A stretch of DNA of 8,858 nucleotides. Source: CAVSWN01 sp046728115. Lineage in GTDB: Bacteria; Acidobacteriota; Vicinamibacteria; Vicinamibacterales; CAVVIG01. The DNA is taken from the NCBI GenBank assembly GCA_046728115.1, contig JBKPDW010000608.1, positions 1 to 8,858 on the forward strand, in the 5' to 3' direction. This document shows positions 1-7,087 of the stretch, piece by piece (position 1 is the stretch's first letter; the number at the start of each line of letters is the position of its first letter). The notes beneath the pieces are model-generated. The model was not told where the DNA came from and made no database searches. It saw only the letters and a program-made list of their open reading frames with translations. Both the position numbers and the translations under genes were made by a program.

Positions 1-165
1 GTCCTGCAACTGATCGCCGAGGGACACTCGATGAAGCAAGTCGGTGCCCTGCTGAACCTCACGCGGCGGACCGTCGCGTTTCACAAATACCGGATGATGG
101 CGCAGCTCAGGGTCAAGTCGACCGCAGAGCTCGTTCAGTACGCGGTCAAGCATCACATCGTGTGA
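1..165 (+). CDS. LuxR/NarL-type response regulator, C-terminal end only
   Basis: The window opens inside this gene; 54 residues remain before a TGA stop. They form a LuxR-type helix-turn-helix: VLQLIAEGHSMKQVGALLNL covers the first two helices, and TRRTVAFHKYRMMAQLRVKS is the recognition helix and dimer helix, followed by AELVQYAVKHHIV at the end. This is the DNA-binding end of two-component response regulators of the NarL/FixJ group; TVAFHKYRMM is a variant I associate with acidobacterial members. A receiver domain would be expected upstream, but it lies outside the window. The gene is convergent with the small Cys-rich gene and separated from it by a perfect palindrome. Target genes cannot be inferred. 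Confidence 0.85.
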   Translation, partial: VLQLIAEGHSMKQVGALLNLTRRTVAFHKYRMMAQLRVKSTAELVQYAVKHHIV

Positions 166-170
166 AGCGA

Positions 171-204
171 GCCTCGAACTCGAACGCGCGTTCGAGTTCG
201 AGGC
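171..204. terminator. Perfect 34-bp palindrome between convergent genes, probable bidirectional terminator
   Basis: Each arm is 17 nt (GCCTCGAACTCGAACGC followed directly by its exact reverse complement), with no mismatch. As RNA it could form a stem of about 15 bp closed by a short CG-rich loop. It starts 5 nt after the stop of the LuxR-type gene and ends 6 nt before the stop of the oppositely oriented Cys-rich gene, which is where a shared terminator belongs. Neither side has a run of T, so it is not a textbook intrinsic terminator; it could instead stabilise 3' ends or act by another route. The centre (181-194) also reads CGAAC-N4-GTTCG. Confidence 0.55.
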
Positions 205-210
205 TGTTGG

Positions 211-492
211 TCACAGGTCGCACACCACTCTGCTGGAGAGGGCATCGTACACGCAGCGGCCGCCGGGATTGTCGGAGCCCGAGTAGCAGTTGCCGGTTGC
301 GCAGGCAGCGCAGACAGCGCGCGGCTTCCAGCCGTTTACCTCGCATCGATCGAGAATGGCTTCGCAGTTGGCGCAGGCCGGAATTGCCGGGACGATGGCG
401 GCCGAGCGCGACGACGCCACCCTCCGGCCGCTGCAATAGCGCCCACGCGAGGGGTATAGCGACCTCCCGGCGGCGAATCCAGGCATATTCAT
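211..492 (-). CDS. Small Cys-rich protein with MNMPGF..SLY N-terminus, function unknown
   Basis: The product has 93 residues. The start is chosen from the very strong ribosome binding site 7 nt upstream; a longer in-frame reading exists but would run through that site. The N-terminus MNMPGFAAGRSLYPSRGRY resembles a short conserved opening (M.MPGF.A..SLY....Y) that I recall from many small hypothetical proteins of soil bacteria. It is not a classical signal peptide. The rest carries nine cysteines at residues 20, 40, 43, 50, 61, 64, 69, 80 and 91, including two CxxC pairs (40/43 and 61/64). This suggests metal binding, disulfide bonding or a modified peptide. No maturation, export or immunity gene is visible nearby. 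It is convergent with the regulator and divergent from the xylose isomerase gene. Function is not known to me. Confidence 0.7.
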   Translation of the reverse strand: MNMPGFAAGRSLYPSRGRYCSGRRVASSRSAAIVPAIPACANCEAILDRCEVNGWKPRAVCAACATGNCYSGSDNPGGRCVYDALSSRVVCDL

Positions 493-499
493 GACAGAT

Positions 500-511
500 C
501 CTCCTCTCCTT
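500..511 (-). promoter_or_regulatory. Strong Shine-Dalgarno of the small Cys-rich gene
   Basis: Read on the minus strand this is AAGGAGAGGAGG, two overlapping anti-16S matches, with GGAGG ending 7 nt before the ATG at 492. It fixes the start codon and suggests high translation, in contrast to the neighbouring xylose isomerase and quinoprotein genes, which have no clear site. Confidence 0.75.
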
Positions 512-694
512 AGGTTATCGCCGCATGGCCGTAACCGTGTCCGACCACCGTTCTCGATGCTGTAGAGCTTCGAACAGCGAGACCTGCGTGCGGCGATCGC
601 AACGAAGGCCGGCCATCGGGCTGGAGCACGGACAGACTTTGCCACGTGGGGACGCCGGCGGTCCAGCGCGACTTCCAGCCCGTCCGGCGGATGA

Positions 695-711
695 CGCAAG
701 GTAAACTTGCG
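695..711. repeat. Short inverted repeat just upstream of the xylose isomerase start
   Basis: CGCAAG and CTTGCG form 6-bp perfect arms around GTAAA. The repeat ends 13 nt before the ATG at 725, in the position of an operator or a 5'-UTR hairpin. It is short enough to arise by chance. The remainder of the 493-724 divergent intergenic stretch must hold promoters for both flanking genes, but I could not identify convincing -10/-35 pairs in it. Confidence 0.3.
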
Positions 712-724
712 GCGGCGCAGCCCA

Positions 725-1885
725 ATGACGACGTTCCAGCCCAACTCCGGGGACAAATTCACATTCGGCCTGTGGACCGTGGGCAATCGCGGCCGCGATC
801 CGTTCGGCGAGTTCGTCAGGCCGCCGCTCGATCCAGTCGCAGCCGTTCAGCGCCTCGCCGAGCTCGGCGCGTGGGGCGTCAACTTCCACGACAACGACCT
901 CGTGCCTGTCGACGCGCCAGCCGCGGAACGCGATCGCATCGTCGCCAGATTCCGGCGCGCGCTCGACGCGGCAGGAATGACGGTGCCGATGGCGACGACG
1001 AACCTGTTCTTCGACCCCGTGTTCAAGGACGGGGCGTTCACGTCGCACGATCCGCGCGTTCGCTCGTATGCGATGCAGAAGACGATGCGCGCGATGGATC
1101 TGGGGGTGGAGCTCGGCGCGCGCACCTACGTGTTCTGGGGCGGCCGCGAAGGCGCCGAAGTTGATGCGGGCAAGGATGCCGTGGAAGCGATCAAGCGATT
1201 TCGCGAAGCAATCGACTTTCTGTGCGAGTACGCGCGCGACCAGCGCTACGACCTGAGGTTCGCGCTCGAGGCCAAGCCGAACGAGCCGCGCGGCGACATC
1301 TACTTTCCAACGACGGCTTCCTACCTCGCGTTCATCGGCACGCTCGTCCATCCGGAGATGGTCGGTGTCAACCCGGAAGTCGCACACGAGCAGATGATCG
1401 GCCTCAACCTCTACCACGTCGTCGCGCAGGCGATCGAGGCGGGCAAGCTGTTTCACATCGATTTGAACGATCAGAAGCCGGGACGATTCGATCAGGATCT
1501 GCGATTCGGATCGGAGTCGATCAAGGCGCTCTTCTTCGTAGTGAAGCTGCTCGAAGAGTCTGGGTACGACGGGCCGCGGCACTTCGATGCGCACGCGCTC
1601 AGAACCGAGAGCGTCGAGGGCGTGTGGGAGTTCGCGCGCGGCTGCATGCGTACGTATCTCATGCTGAAGGAGAAGGCTCGGCTGTTTCGAGACGATGCAG
1701 AGATTCAGGCCCTGCTGGCCGAAATCAGGTGCGCGGCGTCCGAGATCGCCATTGGCCCGTACAGCCGCGAGCGGGCGCAGCAGCTCAAGGAGCAGAGGTT
1801 CGACCGCCAGGCGCTGGCCGCGCGCCCTCTTCCGTACGAGCGGCTCGATCAGCTCGTCGTCGATTTGCTCCTTGGCTTCAGGTAG
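725..1885 (+). CDS. xylA: Xylose isomerase, actinobacterial-type (short class)
   Basis: Interconverts D-xylose and D-xylulose (and glucose/fructose) in the cytoplasm using two divalent metal ions. The 386-residue length and the whole sequence match the short Streptomyces-type enzyme: FTFGLWTVG (12-20), GRDPFG (23-28), PMATTNLF (88-95), KPNEPRGDI (184-192), HIDLN (244-248) and DQDLRFG (256-262). All catalytic positions are present, one residue later than Streptomyces numbering: H55 and D58 (ring opening), W17 and W138 (substrate pocket), K184, and metal ligands E182, E218, H221, D246, D256, D258 and D288. The ATG at 725 is preferred because it gives an N-terminus aligned with the family; a TTG at 707 would add six residues (MRRRSP) and cannot be excluded, and neither has a good ribosome binding site. 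The gene converges on the kinase gene across 74 bp (1886-1959), where I see no clear terminator. Confidence 0.96.
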   Translation: MTTFQPNSGDKFTFGLWTVGNRGRDPFGEFVRPPLDPVAAVQRLAELGAWGVNFHDNDLVPVDAPAAERDRIVARFRRALDAAGMTVPMATTNLFFDPVFKDGAFTSHDPRVRSYAMQKTMRAMDLGVELGARTYVFWGGREGAEVDAGKDAVEAIKRFREAIDFLCEYARDQRYDLRFALEAKPNEPRGDIYFPTTASYLAFIGTLVHPEMVGVNPEVAHEQMIGLNLYHVVAQAIEAGKLFHIDLNDQKPGRFDQDLRFGSESIKALFFVVKLLEESGYDGPRHFDAHALRTESVEGVWEFARGCMRTYLMLKEKARLFRDDAEIQALLAEIRCAASEIAIGPYSRERAQQLKEQRFDRQALAARPLPYERLDQLVVDLLLGFR

Positions 1886-1959
1886 GCTGAAACGTGCTCT
1901 GCGGTCCCGGCGGCCGTTGCGGTTCCATGCGGCGGTACTGATCCGTCACGGGCGCTCCT

Positions 1960-3591
1960 TTAAGACGCGCGCGGCGGAAAGCGGGATCGAAACCGCGCGA
2001 TTGCTTCGGCCGGATCGGGCCCGCGACCGAGCGCGTGGGCCTCGCATGCATCGTAGACGGGCATGAGCTCGCTGTAGATCTCCCGGCGCGCGGGGTCGGG
2101 TCGGATTGGTGTCGACGCGAGAGGTTCGGCCACGCCCTGAACCACTTCGTCCCACCCGATGGATTGACCCGCACTGACTGCGTATCCGTGAAAGGCGCGG
2201 AGCGCAGCGCCCAGGCATGCCGTGTTGGTGACGTCGAACTGGTACACGTCAGCACCGAACACGTCGGCCATGACCTGCAGAATCTCGCGGTTCGCGGCGC
2301 CGCCACCCGTCGCATAGATCGTCCCGATCTCGACACCCATCCACAGTGAATGTCGCGCGAGCGCCATCTGCTGCGCCTCGACAACGCCGCGGACATGCCC
2401 CGGGCCATCGGCAACATCCAATCCGTATCGTCGAGCGGAGGGATGCGCCACGGTTGGCGTGATCTCCGGTTCGAACCACGGCAGGAGAATCCGGCCGTCG
2501 TTGCCGGGCGCGGTGGCATGGAGTAACTGCGAAAACGTATTCCACGTGAGCCCATATGCGTCGCGGACGCGCTCCCGCGCGAGGGAACCGTTACTGAAGC
2601 AGGTCAGCCCCATGTAGTCGCCGGTCGGCGCGCCGAACACATGACCGGTGCCGCCCGGATCGACGCGCGGTTCGCGCATGAGGCCGAAGATCGTGTCGCT
2701 CGTACCGAGCGAGATCGCGATGAGCCGCTCGCGCACGAGCCCCGTGCCAATCAGACTGCACGGATTGTCGCCGGACCATGCGACGACCTGTGCCGCCGGG
2801 AACCCGTATCGACGCCGCCAATAGGAGGAGACCGATCCGACGATCGAGGATGAAGGTCGAATCGGCGGCAACCTGGTGTCGAGTGCCGGCGCGGTGGCGT
2901 CGAGCGCCTCGGGCCACCACGTGGCGGTCGCGAGATCCATCAGGTTCATTCCCGAACCGTCGCCGGGATCGATCGGCGCGTGCTGACCGATCAGCAGCGA
3001 CGCGAGGAACGAGCTCACGAGATGGATCCGATCGGTTGCCGCATAGGCCTCGGGTTGCCGTTTGAAGAACTTTCGGATCTGCGGACCTGTGAAGCGCTCG
3101 AACGCGCGGGATCCAGTGCGCCTCGCGAGCACCTCGCGGCCTCCAACCGCCGCGGTCACTTCCGCGCATTCGATGGATGTGCTCGAATCGAGCCAGATCG
3201 GCGAAATGGGTCGCGACAGCGAGTGCGCAAGCTGGTCGGCGATGGGCCGGCCCGGATCGGCAGCGAGAGCTGACGCGGCTTGCGCGTTCATATAGACGCT
3301 GCCGTGCTGCTGCGCCGAACCCGAAATCGCGACCAGATGATCGAGGTCCAGTCCGCTTCGCGCGATGCGCGCCATCATCACATCGAGCGCCTCGACCCAC
3401 ATCAACGGCGACGAGCAGGCAACCGCTGGATCTTCGTCCGGCAGCACACCGTGCCGAGTATGGTACTGGGGAAGGGCTTCGTCGAACTGAAGCGAAGACT
3501 GAAACACGACTTGTCGGCGATCGCCGGACACCTCGAGGACGACCGCCGTCAGGCTCTGGGTACTGGAATCGAGACCGAGGTAGAGTGCCAC
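1960..3591 (-). CDS. xylB: Xylulokinase-type FGGY carbohydrate kinase
   Basis: Probably phosphorylates D-xylulose to D-xylulose 5-phosphate with ATP in the cytoplasm, the step after xylose isomerase. The 543 residues show both FGGY domains: an N-terminal actin-like phosphate loop LGLDSSTQSL (5-14), substrate segment GSAQQHGSVY (91-100), SGDNP (273-277) with presumed catalytic base D275, SLGTSDT (294-300), and the C-terminal ATP-site motif ATGGGAANREILQVMADVFG (427-446) followed by TACLGAALRAF. The opening GLDSSTQSL and the length resemble the eukaryotic XYLB-like subgroup more than the shorter E. coli-type XylB of about 480 residues. Translation starts at GTG with no evident ribosome binding site; translation may depend on the upstream ThuA gene, 48 bp away. 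It is the last gene of the leftward operon. Xylulose as substrate is supported by the adjacent isomerase; ribulose or another ketose remains possible. Confidence 0.9.
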   Translation of the reverse strand: MALYLGLDSSTQSLTAVVLEVSGDRRQVVFQSSLQFDEALPQYHTRHGVLPDEDPAVACSSPLMWVEALDVMMARIARSGLDLDHLVAISGSAQQHGSVYMNAQAASALAADPGRPIADQLAHSLSRPISPIWLDSSTSIECAEVTAAVGGREVLARRTGSRAFERFTGPQIRKFFKRQPEAYAATDRIHLVSSFLASLLIGQHAPIDPGDGSGMNLMDLATATWWPEALDATAPALDTRLPPIRPSSSIVGSVSSYWRRRYGFPAAQVVAWSGDNPCSLIGTGLVRERLIAISLGTSDTIFGLMREPRVDPGGTGHVFGAPTGDYMGLTCFSNGSLARERVRDAYGLTWNTFSQLLHATAPGNDGRILLPWFEPEITPTVAHPSARRYGLDVADGPGHVRGVVEAQQMALARHSLWMGVEIGTIYATGGGAANREILQVMADVFGADVYQFDVTNTACLGAALRAFHGYAVSAGQSIGWDEVVQGVAEPLASTPIRPDPARREIYSELMPVYDACEAHALGRGPDPAEAIARFRSRFPPRAS

Positions 3592-3639
3592 AAACGCGAG
3601 GTCACTAAACGAAGCGGCGCTCGGGCGCTCGAATCGGCA

Positions 3640-4590
3640 TCAGCGCGGCCCGGCATCGAGCGGATCCAGGCCGTTCTTGTAGCGGGGATCCATCGCGGCA
3701 AGGTCTGCTCGATAGCTGACCGTGTCGGCGTTCGGGAATGTCGCGGGCACCTTCTGCGTCACACCGCCGGTCGCCGCCCATTCCGTCCCACGCTGAAAAG
3801 TCACCACGAAGTCGACGGAGCTCAATCCGCTCACGTCGTGGCCGAGCGTCGTGTGAAAGACTCGTCCGCGTCCGTAGGTGAGCGCCATCAGTTGCGGTTC
3901 GTCACGGCCGGAACCTCGATTGGACGGATTGGAATACGCGGTCGCCAGCACCGTCATGTTCTGCCCGGGCCCGCGGAGCCGTGCGTATAGTTCATCCCCC
4001 TGATGCATCCAGAGCCTGGGGAGACCCCTGGTGATCGGATGCTCGAGATCGCGAACCGCAATCGCGAACGGAACGCGCCTGCCGTGGCTGCCGGCTGGAC
4101 CCGGCGAGTTGTCGGACGTCACGCGACCATCCCTGACGTACCAGAATGGGCCCGCCGATTCCGTGCGGCCGCGCCAGCCACCGATGCCGATCATCTCGTT
4201 GAAGGCCCGCCACTCCGGGAAGGCATTGTCGGAGCCATGCACGGCCACGAGCCCGCCGCCATTCTTCACGTACTGCTCGAAGGCGGCCTTGAGCGCTGCG
4301 GGCCATCGTTCATCCGGCGCATCGTAATTGAGTACGACAACCCGATAGCTGGTAAACGTCGGCAGGAAGCGGCTGAAATCGCCGGCGGCCGGCGGCGCGG
4401 TCACGACATCGACCTGGAACAGACCGGTTTCGTCGAGTTGCTTCTTCAGCACAGGAGTGGTCGTCTGCCACTGGTGATACGGTCCGGCGCTCTCGCCGTC
4501 GAGGATCATGACCGGGAGAGGGCCAGCCGCGCCGAGCGACGTGAAGGCAACGGCTATCACGGCCAGTCCAAGCTGCGCGATACGCTTCAT
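3640..4590 (-). CDS. Secreted ThuA-domain protein (trehalose-utilisation-like, glutamine amidotransferase fold)
   Basis: The product has 316 residues. The N-terminus MKRIAQLGLAVIAVAFTSLGAAG is a signal peptide, with likely cleavage near residues 21-23, placing the protein in the periplasm or outside. The body fits the ThuA family: PVMILDGESAGPYHQW (26-41), a strand with VVVLNYDAP (84-92), the GGGLVAVHGSDNAF elbow (111-124), GWRGR (138-142), HPITRGLP (184-191), DELYARL (199-205) and GRGRVFHTTLGHD (240-252). The fold is related to class I glutamine amidotransferases, but the elbow residue here is H-G-S rather than a catalytic cysteine, so amidotransferase activity is not expected. ThuA proteins are linked to disaccharide and keto-sugar use; the exact reaction is unknown. 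A GGGGAAGGA ribosome binding site lies 8 nt upstream of the ATG. The gene lies between the quinoprotein (31 bp) and kinase (48 bp) genes, so co-transcription is likely. Confidence 0.88.
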   Translation of the reverse strand: MKRIAQLGLAVIAVAFTSLGAAGPLPVMILDGESAGPYHQWQTTTPVLKKQLDETGLFQVDVVTAPPAAGDFSRFLPTFTSYRVVVLNYDAPDERWPAALKAAFEQYVKNGGGLVAVHGSDNAFPEWRAFNEMIGIGGWRGRTESAGPFWYVRDGRVTSDNSPGPAGSHGRRVPFAIAVRDLEHPITRGLPRLWMHQGDELYARLRGPGQNMTVLATAYSNPSNRGSGRDEPQLMALTYGRGRVFHTTLGHDVSGLSSVDFVVTFQRGTEWAATGGVTQKVPATFPNADTVSYRADLAAMDPRYKNGLDPLDAGPR

Positions 4591-4621
4591 GATGGTGGTC
4601 CTTCCCCGAATCGACGGATCG

Positions 4622-7087
4622 TCACGGATTGGGAAGCGCCCAGGCGTACAGCGAACCGCCGCCGCCGATCAGTACATGCTGCCGTCCGTCGAGCTCGTAC
4701 GTGATCGGCGAATTTCCGACGCGTCCGATCCGGGCATGCCAGAGCGTGGCGCCGTCCTCGGTCCGAAGCGCGAGCGCGTTTCCGACCGCGTCGCCCGTGA
4801 ACGTCAAACCAGATTCGGTCGTCAACACGCCTGCCGCACCGGCGCCGTCGCCGATGTCGTGGGTCCACCGGATTGCGCCGGTTCGATAGTCGATCGCTTT
4901 CAGCGAGCTCTTGCCGAATACCCCGTAGTCGGCCCCCGCCCAGCCGACGGCGCCGTGTTCCGGCTTGAAGAAGTAGATGCCGTAGCCGTCCTGCGCGCTG
5001 ACGATCAGCAGGCCGGTGCGCGGATCGAAGCTCGGGGATCGATAGTTGGTGGCCCCCTGTTCGTTCGGGGCGACCAGGCGGCCGTCAGGGGCAGGCTCCT
5101 TCGCTGGACTGGGAGTCGGCCGTCCTCTTTCGTCGATGCCGCTGGCCCAGTTGACGGTCGCAAACGGTTTCGTCAGCAGATTCTTGCCGCTGGCGCGGTT
5201 CAGGACGAAGAAGTACCCATTGCGCGACGCCTGGAGCAGCAGCTTTCCCGGCGCGCCGTTGAAGTCGCCGTCGACGAGTACCGGGACCTCCGCGGCATCC
5301 CAGTCGTGCGTGTCGTGCGGTGAGGCCTGAAATCCCCAGGCCAGCTGTCCTGAATCGGGATTGAGCGCGACGATGCTGCACGTCCACGGGTTGTCCCCAG
5401 GACGCGCAGGACCGTTCAGTGTAGGCGTCGGGTTGCCCGTGCCCACGAAAACGAGATTGAGCTCGGGATCGTACGTGCCGGTCATCCACATCTGTCCGCC
5501 GGTCGCGCCTCCGCTCGGCGATTCCGGCGTGCCTGGCGTCGGCGTGCTGTAAAACGTCCATTGCGTCTTGCCGCTTTCGGGATCGATCGATTTCAAGAGC
5601 CCTGGCAGGTTGTCGAAATCGCCCGACACGCCGACCAGCACATGATCGCGGACGACGAGCGGCGCCATCGTCGACCAATAACCTCTTTTCGAATCGGCGA
5701 TCGCCACGGTCCAACGGACCTTGCCGCTCACGGCGTCGAGCGCGACCAGCTGCGCATCCGGTGTCGTGAGGAACACAGAGCGCCCGTGCACCGCGACGCC
5801 GCGATGGCCGATGTGAAAGCCTTCGTTGGTCGGGTGGGTGTACCGCCAGATCTGACGGCCCGTCCGCGCGTCCAAAGCCCACAACGTGTCGGGCATCGCC
5901 ACATACACGATGCCGTTCACCAGAATCGGTGTCGCCTTGATCGACGACGTCTGGCCGGATTCGAAAGCCCACGCCAGCGTGAGCTGATGAACGTTCGACG
6001 GCGTCAGCTGCGTCAAGCGGCTGTGACGGCGGCCCGAGTAGTCGCCATGATAGGTCGGCCAACTGTCGGAGGGCGGGTCGAGCAGCATCGCAGAAGTCAA
6101 TCCAGGTGCTCGTAAGGTAGCGGCCGGTTCTGCACTCGCGTCGTCGCTCTGCCGCCCTTCTGCTCGCAGCGTCTGCAGGTACGCCACGACGTTGTGCATC
6201 TCGTCGTCGGTGTACTTGGCGAGCTGTTGTCTGTGCGCTTCGAGCGGATCGGACACCAGGAATTTCACGAGGCGCGTGGGCCAGGAGCGGTACTGTCCGG
6301 ACGAATCGACTACCGCGATCGTGAACTCGTCACGAAAGACCAGTGTTCCGGTGACAGTCTCGCCTGAGGGAGGCGTGACGGTTGCTCGTGCCGGGTTGGC
6401 CCGGCCGGGCCGGATGGCCGGGTAGAGCATGCGCTGCAGCAGCGCCAATCCCTCGAGCCGATCGGCGACGGCGGCCAGATCGCCGCTCGCCGAGTGACAC
6501 TGGCTGCAGCCGCCAGGACCATCGAAATATCGCTTGCCCGCTTCCGCATTCCCGGATTCGATGTCCGCCGCATCCACCGTCCGGCGCGTTCCCACTTCTG
6601 TTTCCGCCCGGCTCTTCTGATCGTGGATGAACGCGACCGTTGCCGCGAGATCGGCGTCTGGAAGCGCAAAGGCCGGCATGCCGAGATCGACGCGGCCCTC
6701 ACGGATGATGGGGCCGATTATGTCGCCGCGGACGTCCTCGGCGACGAGCGTTGAACGAGTCAGATCCGGTCCGGTCTCGCCGCCGGCGGCGTCGCGGCCG
6801 TGGCAAAAACCGCAGCGCGCGGCAAAGACCGATTGGCCGGCTCGTATTTGCTCGGCAGGATAGGACTGCGGCGTGACCGTTGGTGGCGGCGGCTGCGACG
6901 CGCGTCGCTGCTCGTCGGTGGTCTGCGCGGGCGGTTGAACGGCTTGGCCGGGAGTCGCCGGGGGGTGCGCGGCGGGATTTTGCGAGAGCACGATGGCAGC
7001 AAGGCCGAACCCACACAGCGCACGCGGCCACGCACGCGCGATTGCCCGCGATAGTTCCGGGTTCGACATGGCGCGCGCTTGTAACAT
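4622..7087 (-). CDS. Periplasmic PQQ-type quinoprotein dehydrogenase with two N-terminal cytochrome c domains
   Basis: The product has 821 residues numbered from the ATG at 7087; the in-frame ATG at 7069 (residue 7, MSNPEL) is equally plausible, and neither has a ribosome binding site. Order of parts: signal segment ALCGFGLAAIVL (about 23-34); Pro-rich linker (40-75); first cytochrome c with CGFCH (92-96) and LGMPAF giving likely axial M137; second heme site CSQCH (194-198), then a beta-rich insertion (about 230-280) before DDEMHNVVAYLQTL; then the eight-bladed propeller (about 340-821), seven of whose blades show A.D..TG...W-like motifs. By analogy with methanol dehydrogenase the likely stacking W534, N552 of GTGNP, catalytic D595 of HDTHD and R622 are present. 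The vicinal Cys pair is absent, and the usual Glu metal ligand falls on F491 within GDFDN. It should oxidise an alcohol or sugar and pass electrons through the hemes. The substrate is unknown. First gene of the ThuA/kinase operon. Confidence 0.88.
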   Translation of the reverse strand: MLQARAMSNPELSRAIARAWPRALCGFGLAAIVLSQNPAAHPPATPGQAVQPPAQTTDEQRRASQPPPPTVTPQSYPAEQIRAGQSVFAARCGFCHGRDAAGGETGPDLTRSTLVAEDVRGDIIGPIIREGRVDLGMPAFALPDADLAATVAFIHDQKSRAETEVGTRRTVDAADIESGNAEAGKRYFDGPGGCSQCHSASGDLAAVADRLEGLALLQRMLYPAIRPGRANPARATVTPPSGETVTGTLVFRDEFTIAVVDSSGQYRSWPTRLVKFLVSDPLEAHRQQLAKYTDDEMHNVVAYLQTLRAEGRQSDDASAEPAATLRAPGLTSAMLLDPPSDSWPTYHGDYSGRRHSRLTQLTPSNVHQLTLAWAFESGQTSSIKATPILVNGIVYVAMPDTLWALDARTGRQIWRYTHPTNEGFHIGHRGVAVHGRSVFLTTPDAQLVALDAVSGKVRWTVAIADSKRGYWSTMAPLVVRDHVLVGVSGDFDNLPGLLKSIDPESGKTQWTFYSTPTPGTPESPSGGATGGQMWMTGTYDPELNLVFVGTGNPTPTLNGPARPGDNPWTCSIVALNPDSGQLAWGFQASPHDTHDWDAAEVPVLVDGDFNGAPGKLLLQASRNGYFFVLNRASGKNLLTKPFATVNWASGIDERGRPTPSPAKEPAPDGRLVAPNEQGATNYRSPSFDPRTGLLIVSAQDGYGIYFFKPEHGAVGWAGADYGVFGKSSLKAIDYRTGAIRWTHDIGDGAGAAGVLTTESGLTFTGDAVGNALALRTEDGATLWHARIGRVGNSPITYELDGRQHVLIGGGGSLYAWALPNP

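Noticed and set aside
181..194. CGAAC-N4-GTTCG, matching the Gram-positive/actinobacterial LexA (SOS) box pattern
   Set aside because: It is the centre of a longer perfect palindrome located between two gene 3' ends, with no promoter to control; the match is best explained by the hairpin itself.
493..786. Upstream extension of the small Cys-rich protein to 191 residues
   Set aside because: The extension would read through the strong ribosome binding site at 500-511 and into the start of the xylose isomerase gene; its composition is that of non-coding GC-rich DNA.
515..1594. Long minus-strand open frame of 359 codons opposite the xylose isomerase
   Set aside because: It is antisense to a gene with all catalytic residues, is rich in Arg/Val/Glu as expected of a GC-rich shadow frame, and shows no recognisable domain.
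1886..1959. Possible terminator between the convergent isomerase and kinase genes
   Set aside because: Only weak 4-bp inverted repeats and no T tract were found, so no terminator could be supported.
2591..3400. 269-codon minus-strand frame within the kinase gene
   Set aside because: Alternative frame of the kinase, Arg-rich, without motifs.
5085..6062. Minus-strand open frame of 325 codons within the quinoprotein gene, offset in frame
   Set aside because: It overlaps the propeller region of a clearly coding frame and is Arg-rich with no domain; a shadow frame.
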